Assembly: GCA_025965295.1 (NCBI GenBank)
Contig: JAOPXF010000075.1
Span: 1 to 9,831 of the forward strand
From: Nocardioides sp.
GTDB taxonomy: Bacteria; Actinomycetota; Actinomycetes; Propionibacteriales; Nocardioidaceae
Direction: 5' to 3'
Length of the DNA stretch: 9,831 nucleotides
The notes under the pieces: model-generated
What the model was told of the DNA's origin: nothing
Database searches by the model: none
What the model saw: only the letters and a program-made list of their open reading frames with translations
In this document: positions 1 to 6,728 of the stretch, one piece after another
Layout of the letters: each line of letters begins with the position of its first letter
How positions within the stretch are numbered: position 1 is the first letter of the stretch
Position numbers and translations under genes: made by a program

Positions 1-1544
1 CCACCCACGTGGTCACCGCCGCCGAGGTCACCAGCGGCAAGGTCACCAACACCGCCACGGGCACCGGCACCCCGCCCACGGGCTCGAACGTCACCGCCCA
101 GGGCAGCGCCACCATCAACACCTACGCGCCCCCGGTCGGCCCGGCCCCGGCGCCCTCGCTCTCGCTGACCAAGTCGGTCACCGACTCCCCCGACGCCGAC
201 GCGCTCGCCTCGCAGGGCGAGACGCTGACCTACGCCTTCACGGTCACCAACACCGGCAACGTCACCCTCACCGACGTGACGGTCACGGACCCGATGATCC
301 CGGCCCTGGCCTCCGGCGCCGTCTGCGTCGCCAGCCTCCCGGCCGGTGCCACCACCACCTGCCCCTCGCTGCCGGCCGCCACCCACGTCGTCACGGCCGC
401 CGAGGTCACCCACGGGTCTGTCGACAACACCGCGACGGCCTCCGGCAAGCCGGCCTCCGGCTCCCCGGTCACCGGCCAGGGCAGTGCCACGATCGCCACC
501 TACGCGCCGCCGGCCCCGCCGGCGCCCGCCCCGTCGGTCTCGCTGACCAAGGTGGTCGCGGACTCCGACGACGCCGACGAGCTCGGCGCCGAGGGTGAGA
601 CGCTCACGTACTCCTTCACGGTCACCAACACCGGAAACGTCGCGCTGAGCAACGTCCGGCTCACCGACGCGATGATCCCGGCACTGGCCTCCGGCGCCGT
701 CTGCGTCGCCGGCCTCCCGGCCGGCGCCACCACCACCTGCCCCTCGCTCCCGGCCGCCGCCCACGTCGTCAGCGCCGCGGACGTGGCGCACGGCTCGGTC
801 GACAACACGGCGACGATCGTCGGGACGCCGCCGACCGGCGCCAACGTGAGCGACGAGGCCTCGGCGACGATCGAGACCCTCGCGGGGGCGGAGGAGCCCC
901 CGGCCACCGACCCCGAGCAGCCCTTCAACTGGGACTGGACCTACGAGGACCCCACCTGCAACGCGCTCACGGTCGAGTACCCGTGGAACATCCCGGACGG
1001 CCAGTCCAACGACGTCAACGTCCGCCTGCTCACCAACCAGGGCGAGGTCACCCTCAACTTCCACAACAACGAGGGCTTCTGGAGCGGCAACACCGAGTTC
1101 GACTTCAGCAGCCACCCGCGCTGGCCCGCCGGTGTCACGACGTACTCGGTCGTGTGGACCCAGGTCGGAGGCACGAACTACCACTGGCAGGGCAACGTCA
1201 GGTGCCTGATCAACGACGACGGTGACCCGACCACGGACGAGTCCGCGCTGGGTGTCACGAGCATCGCGGGCTTCCGCACCGGCACGCTCAGCGTCGACAA
1301 GGGCGACGTCCTCACCGCCGACGCGGTCTCGGTCCGGCAGATCGGTGACGAGGTCCTCGTCCTGCAGCGCCTGTCCGGTGCCACCTGGACCGCCGTCAAG
1401 ACGGTGGCGGTGGCGGACAGCTCGGCGCGCGTGACCTTCGGCCGCCAGACCCGCGCCGGCACGTTCAAGTACCGCCTCGCGGTCGCCGGCTCCACCGAGG
1501 TCACCGGTGCCACGACCAAGGTCTTCACGGTGCGGGTGCGCTGA
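1..1544 (+). CDS. Secreted DUF11/DUF7507-like repeat protein, 5' end outside window
   Basis: This reading frame is open from the left edge (codons in phase with base 3), so the gene starts upstream. The GTG at position 9 lies inside a repeat (T-H-V-V-T-A-A-E-V-T, repeated later) and is not the start. The visible part holds the tail of one repeat, two full repeats of about 126 residues (from bases 153 and 531), then a domain from about base 915 to 1210 with two cysteines (P-T-C-N and V-R-C-L), then a C-terminal beta-rich domain (about 1240-1541; L-Q-R...W-T-A-V-K-T pattern) like the Ig-like modules that end many actinobacterial exported proteins. Each repeat has the V-T-N-T-G-N-V core of DUF11/DUF7507 domains and one cysteine pair (V-C-V-A...T-T-T-C-P) that could form a disulfide. 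Linkers are Pro/Ala-rich. There is no LPXTG motif or C-terminal membrane anchor. A cell-surface or secreted structural/adhesive role is inferred; no catalytic motif is visible. Confidence 0.85.
   Translation, partial: THVVTAAEVTSGKVTNTATGTGTPPTGSNVTAQGSATINTYAPPVGPAPAPSLSLTKSVTDSPDADALASQGETLTYAFTVTNTGNVTLTDVTVTDPMIPALASGAVCVASLPAGATTTCPSLPAATHVVTAAEVTHGSVDNTATASGKPASGSPVTGQGSATIATYAPPAPPAPAPSVSLTKVVADSDDADELGAEGETLTYSFTVTNTGNVALSNVRLTDAMIPALASGAVCVAGLPAGATTTCPSLPAAAHVVSAADVAHGSVDNTATIVGTPPTGANVSDEASATIETLAGAEEPPATDPEQPFNWDWTYEDPTCNALTVEYPWNIPDGQSNDVNVRLLTNQGEVTLNFHNNEGFWSGNTEFDFSSHPRWPAGVTTYSVVWTQVGGTNYHWQGNVRCLINDDGDPTTDESALGVTSIAGFRTGTLSVDKGDVLTADAVSVRQIGDEVLVLQRLSGATWTAVKTVAVADSSARVTFGRQTRAGTFKYRLAVAGSTEVTGATTKVFTVRVR
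153..530 (+). repeat. DUF11-like repeat unit, second visible copy
   Basis: One complete 378-bp (126-codon) unit inside the repeat protein, from P-S-L-S-L-T-K to the Pro/Ala linker. It carries the V-T-N-T-G-N-V-T-L-T core and a cysteine pair. The next unit follows directly at the same period. The segment from about base 294 to 390 is almost base-identical to the matching segment of the next copy (672-768), while the start of the unit has diverged more. The tail of an earlier unit occupies bases 3-152. Confidence 0.85.
531..890 (+). repeat. DUF11-like repeat unit, third visible and last copy
   Basis: This is the last unit of the tandem array, starting P-S-V-S-L-T-K and ending near S-A-T-I-E-T. 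Here the usual Y-A-P-P linker is replaced by an acidic, Pro-rich linker (A-G-A-E-E-P-P-A-T-D-P-E) leading into the C-terminal domains. The exact right boundary is approximate. Confidence 0.8.
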
Positions 1545-1565
1545 TCGCCCGTACGTCTTCCGGAT

Positions 1566-1600
1566 GCGAGGGCCGGCCCCGGGGAGGGGCCGGTCCTCGC
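1566..1600 (+). terminator. Hairpin terminator after repeat-protein gene
   Basis: GCGAGGGCCGGCCCC (1566-1580) pairs with GGGGCCGGTCCTCGC (1586-1600). This is a 15-bp stem with one G-U pair and a 5-nt GGGGA loop, 21 bp after the stop codon. There is no following U tract, as is common for actinobacterial hairpin terminators. It separates the repeat protein from the aminopeptidase gene. Confidence 0.8.
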
Positions 1601-1664
1601 GCACTTCTCCCCGGCACCGGCAGGACCTACGATCGGCGGACGTCACGACCTCGGGAGACCTGAC

Positions 1665-3089
1665 ATGCGCCTGACCCGTTTCGCCGCCCTCGCCCTGACG
1701 GGCCTCCTCGCGGCACCCCTCGCGCCGGCCGCGGCCGCCCCGGGCCCGGGCTCCCCGACCGCGGGTGACCCCTACTACCCGGGCTACGGCAACGGCGGCT
1801 ACGACGTCCGCCACTACGCGATCGACCTGGCGTACGACGTGCCGAGCGGCCACCTCGCCGGGGACACGACCGTGCGGGCGCGGGCCTCCAGGGGACTCAG
1901 CAGGTTCAACCTGGACCTCGAGCTGCGACCCCGTCGCGCCTGGGTCGACGGGGTCCCGGCGTCCTGGTCGCGGCAGGGTCGCGAGGTGACCGTGGTGCCC
2001 GTCGAACCGCTCCGCCGCGGCCAGGTCTTCGACGTCCGCCTCACCTACGCCGGCGTGCCCGGTGACAAGGGGCGCGGCTACCTCGGCGGCTGGACCGAGA
2101 CCCGCGACGGCGGCTTCGCGGCCGGCGAGCCCGAGGCGGCCACGCTGTGGTTCCCCAGCAACGACCACCCGGTCGACAAGGCGCGCTACGACGTGCGGGT
2201 GACGACCGACGCCACCAAGGACGTCGTGTCGAACGGCACCCTGGTGAGCCGGGAGGACCTCGGTGACGGCCTGGCCACGTCGCACTGGCGGACCCGCGAC
2301 CCGATGACGACCTACCTGGCCACGGTCGCGATCGGCGACTACGAGATCCGCGAGGGCACCAGCCCCGGCGGCACGCCGTACGTCTTCGCGATCAACGAGC
2401 ACCTCGGTCGCGCCGTACGCACCTCCGCGACCCGGTCCGTCGCACGGACGCCGGACATCATCGACTTCTACTCACGGATCTTCGGGGCCTACCCGTTCGA
2501 GACCAGCGGCGGCATCGTCGTGCGGCCGCCGATCGGGTTCGCCCTCGAGAACCAGACCCGGCCGATCTACCCGGGCCAGTTCTTCACCTACGGTCGCAAC
2601 GTCGGCGTGATCGCCCACGAGCTGGCCCACCAGTGGTTCGGCGACTCGGTCTCGCTGCGGCGCTGGCACGACACGTGGCTCAACGAGGGCTTCGCCACCT
2701 GGTCTGCGTCGCTCTGGGCGGCGCACGACGGTGGCGCCGGCCTCACCCGGCAGTTCCGCAGGAACGTCCGGCTGATGGACCGCACGGACGGCTGGCGCAC
2801 GAAGGTCGAGCCCGCGCCGCGCGGCGACATCTTCGACGGCGCCGTCTACCGGCGCGGAGGCCTGACCCTGCAGGCGCTGCGCAACCGGGTCGGCGCCACG
2901 ACCCAGGAGCGGATCCTGCGGACCTGGGCGACCCGGCACCGCTACGGTCACGGGACCACCGCCGCGTTCGTCAGGCTCGCCGAGCGCGTGAGCGGTGCCG
3001 ACCTCGGCCCGTTCTTCCGCGCCTGGCTGCACACCCCGCGGGAGCCGGCGCACACCCGGGCCAACGGCTTCCCGAGGTCGATGCGCTGA
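1665..3089 (+). CDS. Secreted M1-family zinc aminopeptidase (short form)
   Basis: This is a metallopeptidase predicted to remove N-terminal residues from peptides outside the cell. Residues 1 to about 25 form a Sec signal peptide (basic start, Leu/Ala core, A-A-A-A-P). The zinc site is complete: H318-E-L-A-H322 with the third ligand E341 in N-E-G-F (the HEXXH-X18-E spacing of M1). The substrate-binding motif reads G291-F-A-L-E-N instead of GAMEN/GGMEN, and the likely catalytic tyrosine is Y395 in V-Y-R-R-G-G. At 474 residues it has the N-terminal beta domain and the thermolysin-like catalytic domain but lacks the C-terminal helical domain of ~850-residue M1 enzymes. The ATG is preceded by GGGAGA (1653-1658), a fair ribosome binding site. 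It converges with the acylase gene, with 24 bp between stop codons. The family call is firm; substrate preference cannot be read. Confidence 0.93.
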   Translation: MRLTRFAALALTGLLAAPLAPAAAAPGPGSPTAGDPYYPGYGNGGYDVRHYAIDLAYDVPSGHLAGDTTVRARASRGLSRFNLDLELRPRRAWVDGVPASWSRQGREVTVVPVEPLRRGQVFDVRLTYAGVPGDKGRGYLGGWTETRDGGFAAGEPEAATLWFPSNDHPVDKARYDVRVTTDATKDVVSNGTLVSREDLGDGLATSHWRTRDPMTTYLATVAIGDYEIREGTSPGGTPYVFAINEHLGRAVRTSATRSVARTPDIIDFYSRIFGAYPFETSGGIVVRPPIGFALENQTRPIYPGQFFTYGRNVGVIAHELAHQWFGDSVSLRRWHDTWLNEGFATWSASLWAAHDGGAGLTRQFRRNVRLMDRTDGWRTKVEPAPRGDIFDGAVYRRGGLTLQALRNRVGATTQERILRTWATRHRYGHGTTAAFVRLAERVSGADLGPFFRAWLHTPREPAHTRANGFPRSMR

Positions 3090-3118
3090 CGGGCGCCTCC
3101 CCCGGGGCCGGTGTCAGC
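3085..3118. terminator. Possible bidirectional hairpin between convergent genes
   Basis: GCTGAC (3085-3090) and GTCAGC (3113-3118) form a perfect 6-bp inverted repeat around a GC-rich centre with its own CCCC/GGGG pairing potential. Each arm contains the stop codon of one of the two convergent genes (TGA at 3087-3089 plus; TGA at 3116-3114 minus). It could end transcription from both sides. There is no U tract and the loop is long, so the call is tentative. Confidence 0.4.
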
Positions 3119-5531
3119 CGTGCACGACGTACTTGCTGATCAGATCCTTGCGGACCTGCGCCGGCGTGAAGGCGAAGTGCACCCACTGCTGGCGCGAGAA
3201 CATCCGCGTCTGGTCGGTCGACCAGGGTGACCTCGGGTTCTCGGACTGGCCGTAGGTGAGGATCGTGCGGGCGTCGACACGGCCGCCGGACAGGAACGCG
3301 ATCGCCTGGATGTGCGACGACCCGTAGGTCACCGGGCGGTAGTGGTCCTTGTTGTCCTTCACCCAGCGCGACGCGAGGGCGTTCGCGTTGCCGGCGGCGT
3401 CGCCGGTGCCGCCGCCCAGCGGGATCGGCGGGGCGCCCCGGTCGCCGGCCACGTTGAGCGATCCCCACGTGGCGTTGAAGGGGATGTGCCGCTCGCGCAG
3501 CGAGGCGATCGCATCGCTCATCGCCTGGATCAGCTGCGGGTTGGCGGTGTTGAGGTCGCGCGGTGTGTTCAGCGGGTCGCTGGCGTCGAACGGGGTCAGC
3601 CAGACGCCCTGGTCGGGCAGCCGGGCGATGAACTCCTCGAAGATCTGGTAGCCGCGCGAACCGACGTTGGAGTGCCCGTCCCAGGCGTGGAGAGCCTGGC
3701 AGGCCCCGGTCTCGCCGGTCTCGTCGCACAGGGTGTCGAGGTCACCGTTCTCGCGCATCACCTCGCCGGCCATCACGCGGTTGGCGTGCTCGTGACGCCG
3801 CAGGCTGGCCGGCGACTCCTTCTTGCCCGACGCCAGCCGGTCGAGGACGTAGTGGGAGACCATGCGCGTGCGCATCGTGCGCTCGCACTGCTCGCAGCCG
3901 ATGATGCCCGCGAAGCCCTCGATCGGCTGGGCGGGGTTGGGCAGCCAGTAGGAGTCGTTGGCGTTCATCACCCAGTCGCGGCGGATCTCGGACGGCAGGT
4001 TCTTCGGGCCGAAGACGCCCGGGCGCTGCGAGTCGGGGTCGGTGCCCCAGGCGCAGGAGGAGTCCGCGAACGTGCCGTCGAGACCGGGGAGGCCGGCGAG
4101 CTGGTCGAGGATGCGCCCGGTGGGCGTCATGCACTGCTCGGCGAGGGCGTCGGGGACGTTCGGGACGACGGAGTGGTCGGCGTACAGCGCGTTGCCGTCG
4201 CGGTCGGCGGCGGTCGTGTTCACCCACGGCATGCCGCCGGCGGCGTCCTGGCGCCGGAGCAGGTCTCGCACGTCGGTGGCCTTGCCCATGTTCAGGAAGG
4301 TGTCGACGGTGCGCAGCTGCTCGGCGTTCGCGTCGCGGATCGCCCAGATGCTCTCCGCGGACCACGGCATCAGCAGCGCCGGGGCGTCGATGACGTAGCC
4401 CTGCGGGGTCCGGTAGAGGTCCATGTGCACCTTGCGGAGCCCGCCGCCCTTCTTGCGCACGGTCACGGTGACGGTGCGGTGGTCGAGCTCCTGCGGGCCG
4501 GCGTCGGTGAGGTACGACGTCGCGCCGGTGGCGTGGTACTCGTACGGCGTGAAGCGGTACGCGGTGGACACCGTGTGGCTCCAGGCGACGTCCTTGTTCC
4601 AGCCGATGTTGACGACCGGTGAGCCGATCAGCGAGGCGCCGGCGACGTCGTACCTGCCCGGGATCGTCAGCTGCTGCTGGGTGAAGCGGTAGCGACCACG
4701 CCACGGGAAGTGCGGGTTGCCGAGCAGCATGCCCTTGCCGGTGGTCGTCGCGCCGCCGCCGATGGCGGTCGCGTTCGAGCCGAACGGCGAGCTCGGGTCC
4801 TTGCCGAGCCCCGCGAGCAGCCGGTCGCGGTCGACGGCGCTCGCGGTCGGGTTCGGGATGCCCGGGTCGTCGGGCGACGGCGGGTCGGCGTCGACGATCT
4901 CCTTGACGAAGACCCCGCTCGAGGCGAGCAGGTTGGCGAGGTAGACGCCGTACCAGAGGTCGAGAGGGGTGGCCTTCGTCCGGAGGTAGCCGGCGCCGTG
5001 GCAGGCAGGGTCGGTCACGCCGTCGGGCCCCACCTTGGCGAGGTAGCGGTTGATGCCGGCCGTGTAGCCCTTGACCATCGCGCGGGCCTGCGGGCCCGGG
5101 CCGCGCACCTTGTCGGCGAGCAGCTTCTCCACGACCTTGCGGTTGTGCAGGTCGGTGACGAACGCGTCGACCTGGAGGTTGGAGGCGTCCAGGGTCACCT
5201 GGTCGTTGTAGCCGCCCTTCGGCCCGAACCAGCGCGACCGCTCGCCGCGTCCCGTCACCAGCGTGTCGGCGAGCGTGCAGGCCGACGTCTCCGCGGCGGC
5301 GTAGCCGCTGCCGAAGCCCAGGTCGCCGAAGCTCTTCGCGGTGATGTGCGGGATGCCGTGCTTCGTGCGCCGGATCGTCGCGGTGTAGTGCCCGCCCTGG
5401 CGTTGCTGCTGGGCGAGCGCGGGGGCCGGTGCGGGCTCGGCGCCCGCCCCGGAGGTCGCGGTGACGGCCACCCCGACGGGCAGGAGCGTGAGGGCGGCGA
5501 CCAGGGCGGTGAGGCGGTGGCGGGGGAACAT
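3114..5531 (-). CDS. Secreted penicillin acylase family (Ntn) amidase
   Basis: An 805-residue precursor of an N-terminal-nucleophile hydrolase that cleaves amide-linked acyl groups. Residues 1 to about 32 are a signal peptide. The alpha chain follows (R-R-T-K-H-G-I-P-H-I-T-A, then G-F-G-S-G-Y...E). Self-cleavage would fall between G251 and S252 (F-G-S-N-A), making S252 the beta-chain N-terminal nucleophile. Counting from S252, H274 (G-N-P-H-F) is position 23 and V321 is position 70, the spacing known for PvdQ-type acylases. N-A-N-D-S at 523-527 supplies the oxyanion-hole asparagine. The C-terminal Y-G-S-S-H-I-Q and Y-G-Q-S-E-N-P-R-S-P-W are typical of the family. The sequence resembles the aculeacin/N-acyl-homoserine-lactone acylase branch more than penicillin G acylase; the actual substrate is inference. 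There is no clear Shine-Dalgarno before the ATG. It lies 54 bp downstream of the groES-like gene. Confidence 0.92.
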   Translation of the reverse strand: MFPRHRLTALVAALTLLPVGVAVTATSGAGAEPAPAPALAQQQRQGGHYTATIRRTKHGIPHITAKSFGDLGFGSGYAAAETSACTLADTLVTGRGERSRWFGPKGGYNDQVTLDASNLQVDAFVTDLHNRKVVEKLLADKVRGPGPQARAMVKGYTAGINRYLAKVGPDGVTDPACHGAGYLRTKATPLDLWYGVYLANLLASSGVFVKEIVDADPPSPDDPGIPNPTASAVDRDRLLAGLGKDPSSPFGSNATAIGGGATTTGKGMLLGNPHFPWRGRYRFTQQQLTIPGRYDVAGASLIGSPVVNIGWNKDVAWSHTVSTAYRFTPYEYHATGATSYLTDAGPQELDHRTVTVTVRKKGGGLRKVHMDLYRTPQGYVIDAPALLMPWSAESIWAIRDANAEQLRTVDTFLNMGKATDVRDLLRRQDAAGGMPWVNTTAADRDGNALYADHSVVPNVPDALAEQCMTPTGRILDQLAGLPGLDGTFADSSCAWGTDPDSQRPGVFGPKNLPSEIRRDWVMNANDSYWLPNPAQPIEGFAGIIGCEQCERTMRTRMVSHYVLDRLASGKKESPASLRRHEHANRVMAGEVMRENGDLDTLCDETGETGACQALHAWDGHSNVGSRGYQIFEEFIARLPDQGVWLTPFDASDPLNTPRDLNTANPQLIQAMSDAIASLRERHIPFNATWGSLNVAGDRGAPPIPLGGGTGDAAGNANALASRWVKDNKDHYRPVTYGSSHIQAIAFLSGGRVDARTILTYGQSENPRSPWSTDQTRMFSRQQWVHFAFTPAQVRKDLISKYVVHG

Positions 5532-5559
5532 GTTCTACACAACGGCCCACCGGCCGCGA

Positions 5560-5578
5560 AGGTTATGGGTCGTTAACC
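5560..5578 (-). promoter_or_regulatory. Possible promoter/operator ahead of acylase gene
   Basis: On the minus strand TAACCT (5565-5560) fits a -10 TANNNT box and would give a leader of about 20 nt before the acylase ATG at 5531. It overlaps an imperfect palindrome GGTTA-N8-TAACC (5561-5578), a possible operator. The patch is markedly AT-richer than its surroundings. No good -35 box is seen, so this is only suggestive. Confidence 0.25.
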
Positions 5579-5585
5579 CCTGCGC

Positions 5586-5927
5586 TCAGAGGTAGAGGCC
5601 GGTGGACTCGTCGGTCAGCCGCTCGGCAGCGACCGCGTGCACGTCGCGCTCGCGCAACACGACGTAGACCTCGCCGTGCACCTCGACCTCGGCCTTCTCC
5701 TCGGGGTCGAAGAGGACCCGGTCTCCGACCTCGACCGAGCGGGCGTGCGGCCCGACGGCGACGACCTTGGACCAGGACAGGCGTCGGGCGCCCATCGCGG
5801 CCGTCGCCGGGATGACGATGCCGCCGGAGGACCGGCGCTCGCCGGCGTCGCGGTCGAGCTCGACCATGACCCGGTCGTGGAGCATCTTGATCGGGGCCTT
5901 GTCGGCCTTCGCTGCCCTGTTGCTCAT
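5586..5927 (-). CDS. GroES-like co-chaperonin (Cpn10 family), stand-alone
   Basis: The protein is 113 residues and matches the GroES fold. It has I-K-M-L-H-D-R-V-M-V at 13-22 (canonical I-K-P-L-x-D-R-V), the mobile-loop tip G-G-I-V-I-P (35-40) that docks on GroEL, V-V-A-V-G-P (55-60), V-G-D-R-V-L-F (67-73) and E-R-D-V-H-A-V near the end. It differs from the housekeeping ~97-residue protein by a charged N-terminal extension of about 12 residues, a basic A-R-R-L-S-W stretch after the mobile loop, and a 13-residue tail after H-A-V. No groEL is adjacent, so it is probably an extra or specialised copy. The ATG at 5927 is preferred because GAGTGGA lies just upstream; an in-frame GTG at 5939 would add four residues. 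It lies 28 bp downstream of the DUF3618 gene and upstream of the acylase gene, all on the same strand. Confidence 0.85.
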   Translation of the reverse strand: MSNRAAKADKAPIKMLHDRVMVELDRDAGERRSSGGIVIPATAAMGARRLSWSKVVAVGPHARSVEVGDRVLFDPEEKAEVEVHGEVYVVLRERDVHAVAAERLTDESTGLYL

Positions 5928-5955
5928 GCGTCCACTCACGTCCGTGGGCGGGGAG

Positions 5956-6204
5956 TCAGCGGGCGATCTTGCGGATCACCGCGAAGAGCACGACGGCTCC
6001 CACGACGCCGCCGGCGACCTTGAGGATGTTGTCGGTGCGAGGCTGGCCCGTCGTAGGGTCCACGAAGTGCGCCTTCACGCTGCTCACCTCGCGACGCGCG
6101 ATCGTCTTGGGGCTGGCGCGGTAGAGGAGCTGGTCGATGGTGGCTGCCAGCCGCTCACGGGTCTCCTCGATCTCGCGTTCGAGGGACGACATCTCCTTGG
6201 TCAC
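5956..6204 (-). CDS. DUF3618 small membrane protein
   Basis: An 82-residue protein typical of actinobacterial DUF3618. The amphipathic N-terminal helix includes the hallmark E-E-T-R-E-R-L-A-A-T-I-D-Q-L (about 13-26), followed by a short polar linker. One transmembrane segment spans about 60-77 (I-L-K-V-A-G-G-V-V-G-A-V-V-L-F), and the C terminus is basic (I-R-K-I-A-R). The family's function is unknown; members are small and single-pass. The GTG at 6204 is chosen because AAGGAG touches the internal ATG (6192) too closely to act as its ribosome binding site, and because a TAGCCT box lies six bases ahead of the GTG, suggesting a leaderless mRNA. It is divergent from the peroxiredoxin gene and first of the DUF3618-groES-acylase run. 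Confidence 0.85.
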   Translation of the reverse strand: MTKEMSSLEREIEETRERLAATIDQLLYRASPKTIARREVSSVKAHFVDPTTGQPRTDNILKVAGGVVGAVVLFAVIRKIAR

Positions 6205-6210
6205 GCCGGA

Positions 6211-6216
6211 AGGCTA
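6211..6216 (-). promoter_or_regulatory. -10 box of DUF3618 gene, likely leaderless
   Basis: TAGCCT (minus strand, 6216-6211) fits TANNNT and is separated by six bases from the GTG start at 6204, so transcription would begin at the start codon itself. No convincing -35 box is visible. Confidence 0.45.
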
Positions 6217-6233
6217 TCAAGGGCGCGAGGCTC

Positions 6234-6239
6234 TAGTGT
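6234..6239 (+). promoter_or_regulatory. -10 box of peroxiredoxin gene, likely leaderless
   Basis: TAGTGT fits TANNNT, and six bases separate it from the ATG at 6246, again placing the expected transcription start on the start codon. The stretch ahead of the ATG (CTGGC) has no Shine-Dalgarno sequence, which supports a leaderless message. No clear -35 box. Confidence 0.45.
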
Positions 6240-6245
6240 TCTGGC

Positions 6246-6716
6246 ATGGATCGGCTCTCACCCGGCGACACCGCCCCGGACTTCACGCTCACCGACGACA
6301 CCGGCTCCGAGGTCTCCCTCGCGGGTCTGCGCGGCCGCAAGGTGATCGTCTACTTCTACCCCGCGGCCATGACGCCCGGCTGCACCACGCAGGCGTGTGA
6401 CTTCACCGACTCGCTCGACTCGCTGAAGGGCGCCGGCTACGAGGTGCTCGGCATCTCACCCGACAAGCCCGAGAAGCTCGCGAAGTTCCGCGAGCGGGAC
6501 GGCCTGACGATCACCCTGCTCTCGGACCCCGACCGGTCCGCGATGACGTCGTACGGCGCCTTCGGTGAGAAGAAGCTCTACGGCAAGGTCGTGCAGGGCG
6601 TGATCCGCTCGACGTTCGTCGTCGACGAGGACGGCAAGATCGAGCTGGCCCAGTACAACGTCAAGGCCACCGGTCACGTCGCCAAGCTCCGCCGGGACCT
6701 GGGGCTCGCTTCGTAG
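6246..6716 (+). CDS. bcp: Thioredoxin-dependent peroxiredoxin, BCP/PrxQ type
   Basis: This cytoplasmic thiol peroxidase reduces hydrogen peroxide and organic hydroperoxides with electrons from thioredoxin. The 156-residue length is normal for the family. The active-site loop reads Y-P-A-A-M-T43-P-G-C46, with C46 the peroxidatic cysteine. C51 lies five residues later and is the resolving cysteine, the CX4C arrangement of the PrxQ subgroup. R121 (G-V-I-R-S-T-F-V-V-D) fits the conserved active-site arginine. N-terminal G-D-T-A-P-D-F-T-L is also typical. The gene is divergent from the DUF3618 gene across a 41-bp spacer and is followed after only 12 bp by a tRNA gene, so the two may share a transcript. 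Confidence 0.95.
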   Translation: MDRLSPGDTAPDFTLTDDTGSEVSLAGLRGRKVIVYFYPAAMTPGCTTQACDFTDSLDSLKGAGYEVLGISPDKPEKLAKFRERDGLTITLLSDPDRSAMTSYGAFGEKKLYGKVVQGVIRSTFVVDEDGKIELAQYNVKATGHVAKLRRDLGLAS

Positions 6717-6728
6717 ACTCATCAGCCG

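Noticed and set aside
3..11. GTG at base 9 as start of the repeat protein
   Set aside because: It lies within a repeat unit whose earlier part would be off the left edge; no signal peptide follows.
153..890. Tandem periodicity as a CRISPR array
   Set aside because: The 378-bp period is in frame and codes for protein domains; there are no short repeats with unique spacers.
3312..4622. Long open frame on the plus strand (436 codons) antisense to the acylase
   Set aside because: It is low-complexity Arg/Gly/Val/Ala-rich sequence mirroring a high-GC gene and has no recognisable domain; the acylase on the other strand has full family motifs.
3742..5550. 602-codon frame on the minus strand overlapping the acylase in another frame
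   Set aside because: Pro/Arg/Gly-rich translation typical of an out-of-frame reading of a GC-rich gene.
5567..5579. Small GGGT/ACCC hairpin after the groES-like gene as a terminator
   Set aside because: Only four base pairs; too weak to call, and it overlaps the possible acylase promoter.
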